Shown one piece after another: positions 47,934 through 64,000 of a stretch of DNA of 64,000 bases. How positions within the stretch are numbered: position 1 is the first letter of the stretch; the number at the start of each line of letters is the position of its first letter. The DNA lies in assembly GCA_016490735.1 (NCBI GenBank), contig JAEMWC010000754.1:327501-391500 (forward strand). The letters run 5' to 3'. The position numbers and the translations under genes were made by a program. This stretch comes from Pachyseris speciosa (taxonomy: Eukaryota > Cnidaria > Anthozoa > Scleractinia > Pachyseridae). Under the pieces are notes generated by a model that made no database searches, was not told where the DNA came from, and saw nothing but the letters and a program-made list of their open reading frames with translations.

Positions 47934-48339
47934 ATATGTCACATGCTGCTTCCTGTTCAGACAGTGGGTTGGTGTCATTCGGAATGACCAAGCACCTGTC
48001 CCATCACAGGCAACCCAAGTCCACCTAGGCATCTGGAAAATCTGGTAACCTGTGGTTGCCTCTTGTGTGAAAGCAAAGATGTGGTGTGGAGTGAGTCATT
48101 ATAAACACATAAACAGTCATTGTTTATTGAAGGGATTTGGTATAACCATGACAACCATGTTTGCATGAAGATAACCAGCAACCAGGCTTGGGTTAACCTG
48201 TCAACTGCTTCTTTGTTAAAATTTCCAACTGGTTGGAATCATTTACAAAGCAGCATGAACATTGAACCCGAAATGCAAGTTGGTCAGAGTTTTAATGTCA
48301 GAAATCGACTATTATTCTGAGGGATTTTTGGTCTCAACA

Positions 48340-48785
48340 TTTTCGTAATTGAAGGGCCTTCTGCAAAAGGGGTGTACATGTGTATCGCTCTTTAGATGTA
48401 GAATCCAAATTACTCTATATTTGTTCCACTTTGGCATACAGACTGGTAATGGTGTCAGAAATGAAGTTCTGCATTTATGATTTAGAAAATTAGTGTATGT
48501 CTTTTGCCTGAAACTGAACCTGCACAAATGATTTCTTTTGAAAGCCCAAACAAAGGAAATCAACCATGCATCAGATCCTTTTTGTTTCTGTCTCTTGAGT
48601 TTTTGGCAAAAGTCATGAGCCACAGACTGTAATTCATGGAATTCTAGCCCTGAAATCACAAAAGAAGTGCAGAACTTCATTTCTGTTACCATTACCAGAA
48701 GTCTATATGCCAAAGCAGAGTTAAAAGAGATTTTGGATTTTAAGGCCAAAAAGTGATATATAATGCCCCTTTGTGGAAATCCTTC
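48340..48785. repeat. AAAGGGGCATAT-type MITE, copy 2
   Basis: Starts AAGGGCCTTCTGCAAAAGGG and ends AATGCCCCTTTGTGG, with the same interior as 34178-34560. It lies about 400 bp after the NDUFAF5 stop. Confidence 0.75.
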
Positions 48786-49323
48786 ACCTTATATGAATAC
48801 ATAAAAATGTATTTTTTCTTGGAAGATATTATTTTTTTACATTATATTACTGTAGTTCCTGGGAGGTGAAAACATTCACAACATTATAAACTGTAACATC
48901 ATATGTCAATGCTGTTACTTCAGCTGCCCTCAATTGCCACCTTTTCAGAGGTGCACAGGTTTCATTAGCTGCACAGTGTAAAGACAATTAAATGAGTACA
49001 ATCACAGCCCTTGCAAAATAAATGCTGTGCAATGGAGCAAAGCAGGACGATAAACCGTAGGTCCCATCTCACAGTACTTTCACTTAATCAGACTCTGTGG
49101 GACGTAAAAGAACCACTAGGGACATAACAAAACTCTTGCTGTGACCACCCCTAGTATCTGTCCTATTCCGTTGTTTCCCTCTCTGACCACTGGAGGTTGA
49201 CCTTTGTAAGGGACTTTGTGTACTCCTCTTGTTGTACCTCCATGGATGTATTTCCTAAATGCTTATAAATAAATAAGTAAATAAATCAGGTTACCAGTGG
49301 AAAAATTAGGTTATTTACATTTG

Positions 49324-49617
49324 AAGGCCTTGGAGAATAACCAACCTATGTTGAATTTTAGGTTTTCTGATTTTGCTCGGATTTGTCTGAATTTTTGCAT
49401 GTGAACTGCAATTCAATTGAAAGAAGCTGTACCTGTAATGCATTTTTTACACACATTATATCTCCAAAAGGAAAAAAAAATCAGTGAAAAAAATACCAGA
49501 CCATGTTTTTCAATCAAATTGCAGTTCACATGCAGAAAATCAGACAAATCTGAGCAAAATTGGAAAACGACCTAAAATTTGACATAGGTTGGTTATGCTC
49601 CGAGGCCTTCATTTCTA
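49324..49617. repeat. Foldback MITE, AATAACCAACCTATGTTG arms
   Basis: AATAACCAACCTATGTTGAA and its relative GACATAGGTTGGTTATGC form about 100-bp arms, with CATGTGAACTGCAATTCAAT also paired. A half copy is at about 63700-63800. Confidence 0.85.
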
Positions 49618-51079
49618 GTGTCTTTCATCCTTATCTTGTAACAGTAAAACTGACTCTGTGTGTATCAAAGATTAATCTGTGAATTAAAGACCAAATAAGA
49701 GGGAGAATTCTAGAACATACTTTTATGCAAATTTTTTTTTTATTTACTAGAAACAGTTTAATTATAATATTGCATTCTATTGCTACAGCAAACAAAAAAA
49801 TCCCTAGATCGTCAACACTGAAAATACTTACAGTAACATATTTGTATAATTCAAATGAATCATATTGGACTTGGCTGTGAAAAAAAAGATTTAACCCATG
49901 CAAGCAGGACTGTCATTAAGAGCTGGGAGCCGGCGATTTTCCCCGGAAATTCTGAGTTCAATCCCCGGCCACTTTGATAGAAAAAGAGCAGATTGATTAT
50001 ACCACAATAGCTGGATTCTGTGGCTACTTTTTGCAAATTCCAGCCTACTTAAAAAATTAGTGACAGCCCTGCGTGCAAGGCAATTCAAGTCTAATTAAAT
50101 CACATCTTGTTTTTACGAGATCACATGAAAAAAGACATTGCTAACTAAACACAATTTCACTTTTCATTATTTAATATTTATTAATTATTTGTGGTGCCTA
50201 GATTGCAAACAGTGTTTTTCTTACAAGTCAGTCAAGGAGTCAAGCGAATTGTGTAAGCTAGGTAAAGAGTCCCACAAGCTGAGGGCCTGATTACATGGCA
50301 AATTTCAGCCCAGTTAACTGAGCTGAGATTTAAGCTCAGCTTCCAGAACAAACCTTCTGAAAAGGATGTTTGTAATTACATGAAGAGAATTATTTCAGGC
50401 TGGGCTGAAGGACTGAAGAGCTTCATGTAATCACATTCAAATTTCAGCCCGGGCTGGAGAGTGAGTTTGGGCATGCGTAGTGATGGGATGAAATTTCAGC
50501 CCCGGCTGAGATTCGCAATTTAATCACAACAAAATTTTACCCCAGGCTGAAATTCGCCAGTAATCAGGTCCTAAGTGAGGGGAGCAATTCAAAGACATCC
50601 CTCCTTCCACCCCCATAACCAGCCTCTATCTGCTAATTCAAGGTCTTGTAACCAAAAAATGTTTTCACAACTCACAGTTGCTACGGAAAATTGATTATGT
50701 AACCTTAGAAAAGCTATATCATGGTTGAGATTATTTTCAAGTTTTCAAATTGCAAAAGTATGATGGAGCAGAACAAAAAGGTCAATGATTCTCCAAATTG
50801 TCCATCATTATTGGTACAAAAATAAGATGGAAAGAATTTCATTTTTCTCTTTGTGAAACAAACCATGAGACCTAATTGCATTAATTATACTATTTTCATG
50901 TTAAATCTAAAATACATGGTGATCTTTTGCACTTGCAGTTCAGATTCTTTCATATGGCTATATAATGATTAAAAAAATAAGCAGCAATTTAAAATGCAAT
51001 AAGTATAGTATGTCAATTTTCAAACTTTGCATTATACAAAGGAACCTAAACTATAAATACAACAGAAAAAACCTAAGCA

Positions 51080-51420
51080 GTACATTCCTGTGGTGCTCTT
51101 TATTACGCTGTACAAGATGGTTCTAAATTTTGAGTGTGGATCAAATCCTAAAGTGTGACCATTCAAATGAAAGCTACTGAGCAATACTCTCCTGTGGTGC
51201 TATTAATTTTATTATGCTGCACAAGGTTGTTCTTACTGTGGATGAAATTCGTAAGTCTGATCATGTAAATTAAAGCAACATTTTGCTGATGCTGCTTATT
51301 AAGCTGTACATGGTGGTACCAACATTTTAGTTGATCAATGGATGAAATCCTAAACTGTAATCAAATGAAAGCTGTGAACCACTGCTTTGCTGCAATTTGT
51401 GGTGTTGTACAAGGTATGGT
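51080..51420 (+). repeat. 105-bp satellite, third location
   Basis: Three to four diverged units (CCATTCAAATGAAAGCTACT, GCACAAGGTTGTTCT) ahead of the AKT terminal exon. Confidence 0.75.
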
Positions 51421-51690
51421 ACAAGCATGACTATTATGTAAAACAAAGAACGAAACAAAAAAGTTAGTCCGACAAGACTTGCTGGAGAAGTACTTTTAAT
51501 TAATTACTCATTTGCCATTCCAAGAGAAAATCTTGTACTTGATGCTCTTAGAGTGAACAGTTTAAATGGGAAGTGTAGGGGAAAATTTTTTGCTACATAT
51601 TTAATGAGAAAGATATTTTCTTTATCATAAGACAACCTTCCTTTTATCTACCCAGTAGAAGTTGATCACAAGATTGTTTTTTCTTTTTTT

Positions 51691-63251
<11,561 letters not shown>

Positions 63252-64000
63252 CTGTTGATATAAGAATCACATGCAGTCAAACCTGATTATCCAGACTAGC
63301 TGGGACTAGAAAAAATAGTCTGGATAATCAAAAATGTGAATATTAATGAGACAACATAACACTCGATAGAAAATCAGTATTCAATGTGATAGTGCACTCA
63401 TACCACAAATGAACTTAATGCAAAAACTTTGGTCTAAAATGTTTGCTCTTTGAAAAGAAGAGAAAATTGTTTTAAATGCACTTTTCAATTCCTAAATTAA
63501 AAATAAATCATAATGATAGTTTCTAGGGATCTTCATCAGGCCTTGTTACTATCATGAAAAAATTTGGGACCAGCAGAAAAAGTCTGGATAATCAAGGTTT
63601 GACTGTAGTGTCGCCAATTTACCCTGAAAGGCAACTTACAATAATAGTGGACTCTCCAAAAGAGAGCTGTTAGGGTACTAACTTATTCCAATTGAAGGGC
63701 TGAGAGCATAACCGACCTGTGTTGAATTTTAGGTCATTTTCGATTTCACTCAGATTAATTTGTCTAAATTTTTGCATGTGAACTGCAATTCGATTGATAA
63801 ACATCAACCGGTATTTTTTTCACCAGTTTTTGTTTCTTTTGTTGAGAAATTAAAAATAAGGTATGCAAAAAACTGTTTTTTCTTGCGTACACAAAGAAAT
63901 CAACATTCAGCGAGAGTAGTTGTTTCTCTTGCAACAAATATAAACACAATATTTATTACTTGCATCATTTACATGTACACGACTTTACTTAACTTTACTT
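63252..64000. other. AKT intron continuing past the window
   Basis: No exon recognised. A half foldback at about 63690-63800 matches 49324-49617. GTCTGGATAATCA occurs twice (63310, 63585) as short inverted and direct motifs. The PH-domain start exons must lie further right. Confidence 0.5.

Larger units (their letters stand above)
48790..51690. other. Intergenic DNA between NDUFAF5 and AKT 3' ends
   Basis: Contains a foldback at 49324-49617, a pair of AGCCC/GGGCT-rich inverted motifs at about 50290-50570 (CAAATTTCAGCCC and relatives, a probable MITE), and the 105-bp satellite at 51080-51420. No coding region recognised; the genes converge here, so both 3' UTRs fall inside. Confidence 0.6.

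Noticed and set aside
49890..50090. Possible tRNA on either strand near CAATCCCCGGCC
   Set aside because: Only a weak B-box-like motif (TTCAATCCCCGG). No acceptor or D stem can be formed.

Overview
This is eukaryotic nuclear DNA from an animal. The genes are split by short GT-AG introns, the base composition is AT-rich, and the DNA between and inside genes is packed with small foldback (MITE-like) elements, tRNA-derived repeats and short satellites. The proteins resemble vertebrate orthologues closely in both sequence and exon order. Together with the density and style of the repeats, this suggests a cnidarian, most likely an anthozoan such as a stony coral or sea anemone. The taxon is inferred; no species marker was seen.

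Layout, left to right. (1) 1-4672 holds the last three coding exons of a RAP1GDS1 (SmgGDS) armadillo-repeat gene on the + strand. (2) 4673-11365 is a repeat graveyard: tRNA-Thr-like sequences inside a 250-bp tandem unit, a perfect palindrome, a MITE insertion with a clear empty site, and the left arm of a long inverted repeat. (3) 11885-12919 is an intronless 344-codon + strand ORF of unknown function, lying between inverted-repeat arms of about 0.9 kb (10440-11365 and 14524-15455). (4) 17476-20379 is a complete five-exon RBBP9 serine hydrolase gene (+). (5) 21683-27870 is a minus-strand gene for a multi-OB-fold, zinc-ribbon protein of the RPA1/MEIOB/SHLD2 type. (6) 28112-47933 is a complete 11-exon NDUFAF5 gene (+), a complex I assembly methyltransferase. 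Its 12.6-kb intron 3 contains a nested, intronless BTB-BACK-PHR gene on the opposite strand (39441-40784). (7) 51691-63251 holds twelve coding exons of an AKT/PKB kinase gene (-), with the 5' part beyond the right edge of the window.

The genes are ordinary conserved housekeeping and signalling genes and form no pathway or operon. RAP1GDS1 (small-GTPase chaperone) and AKT (growth signalling) are unrelated neighbours. The OB-fold gene and NDUFAF5 are head to head about 240 bp apart and may share a promoter. The repeats are the most distinctive part of the window. Several can be dated or classified from the sequence alone: TTAA-flanked piggyBac-type non-autonomous elements (one inserted inside another MITE), a G-tract MITE with a 7-bp target duplication, and two perfect or near-perfect palindromes of about 115-121 bp.

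No rRNA, CRISPR array, intact transposase or reverse transcriptase, or viral gene was recognised.
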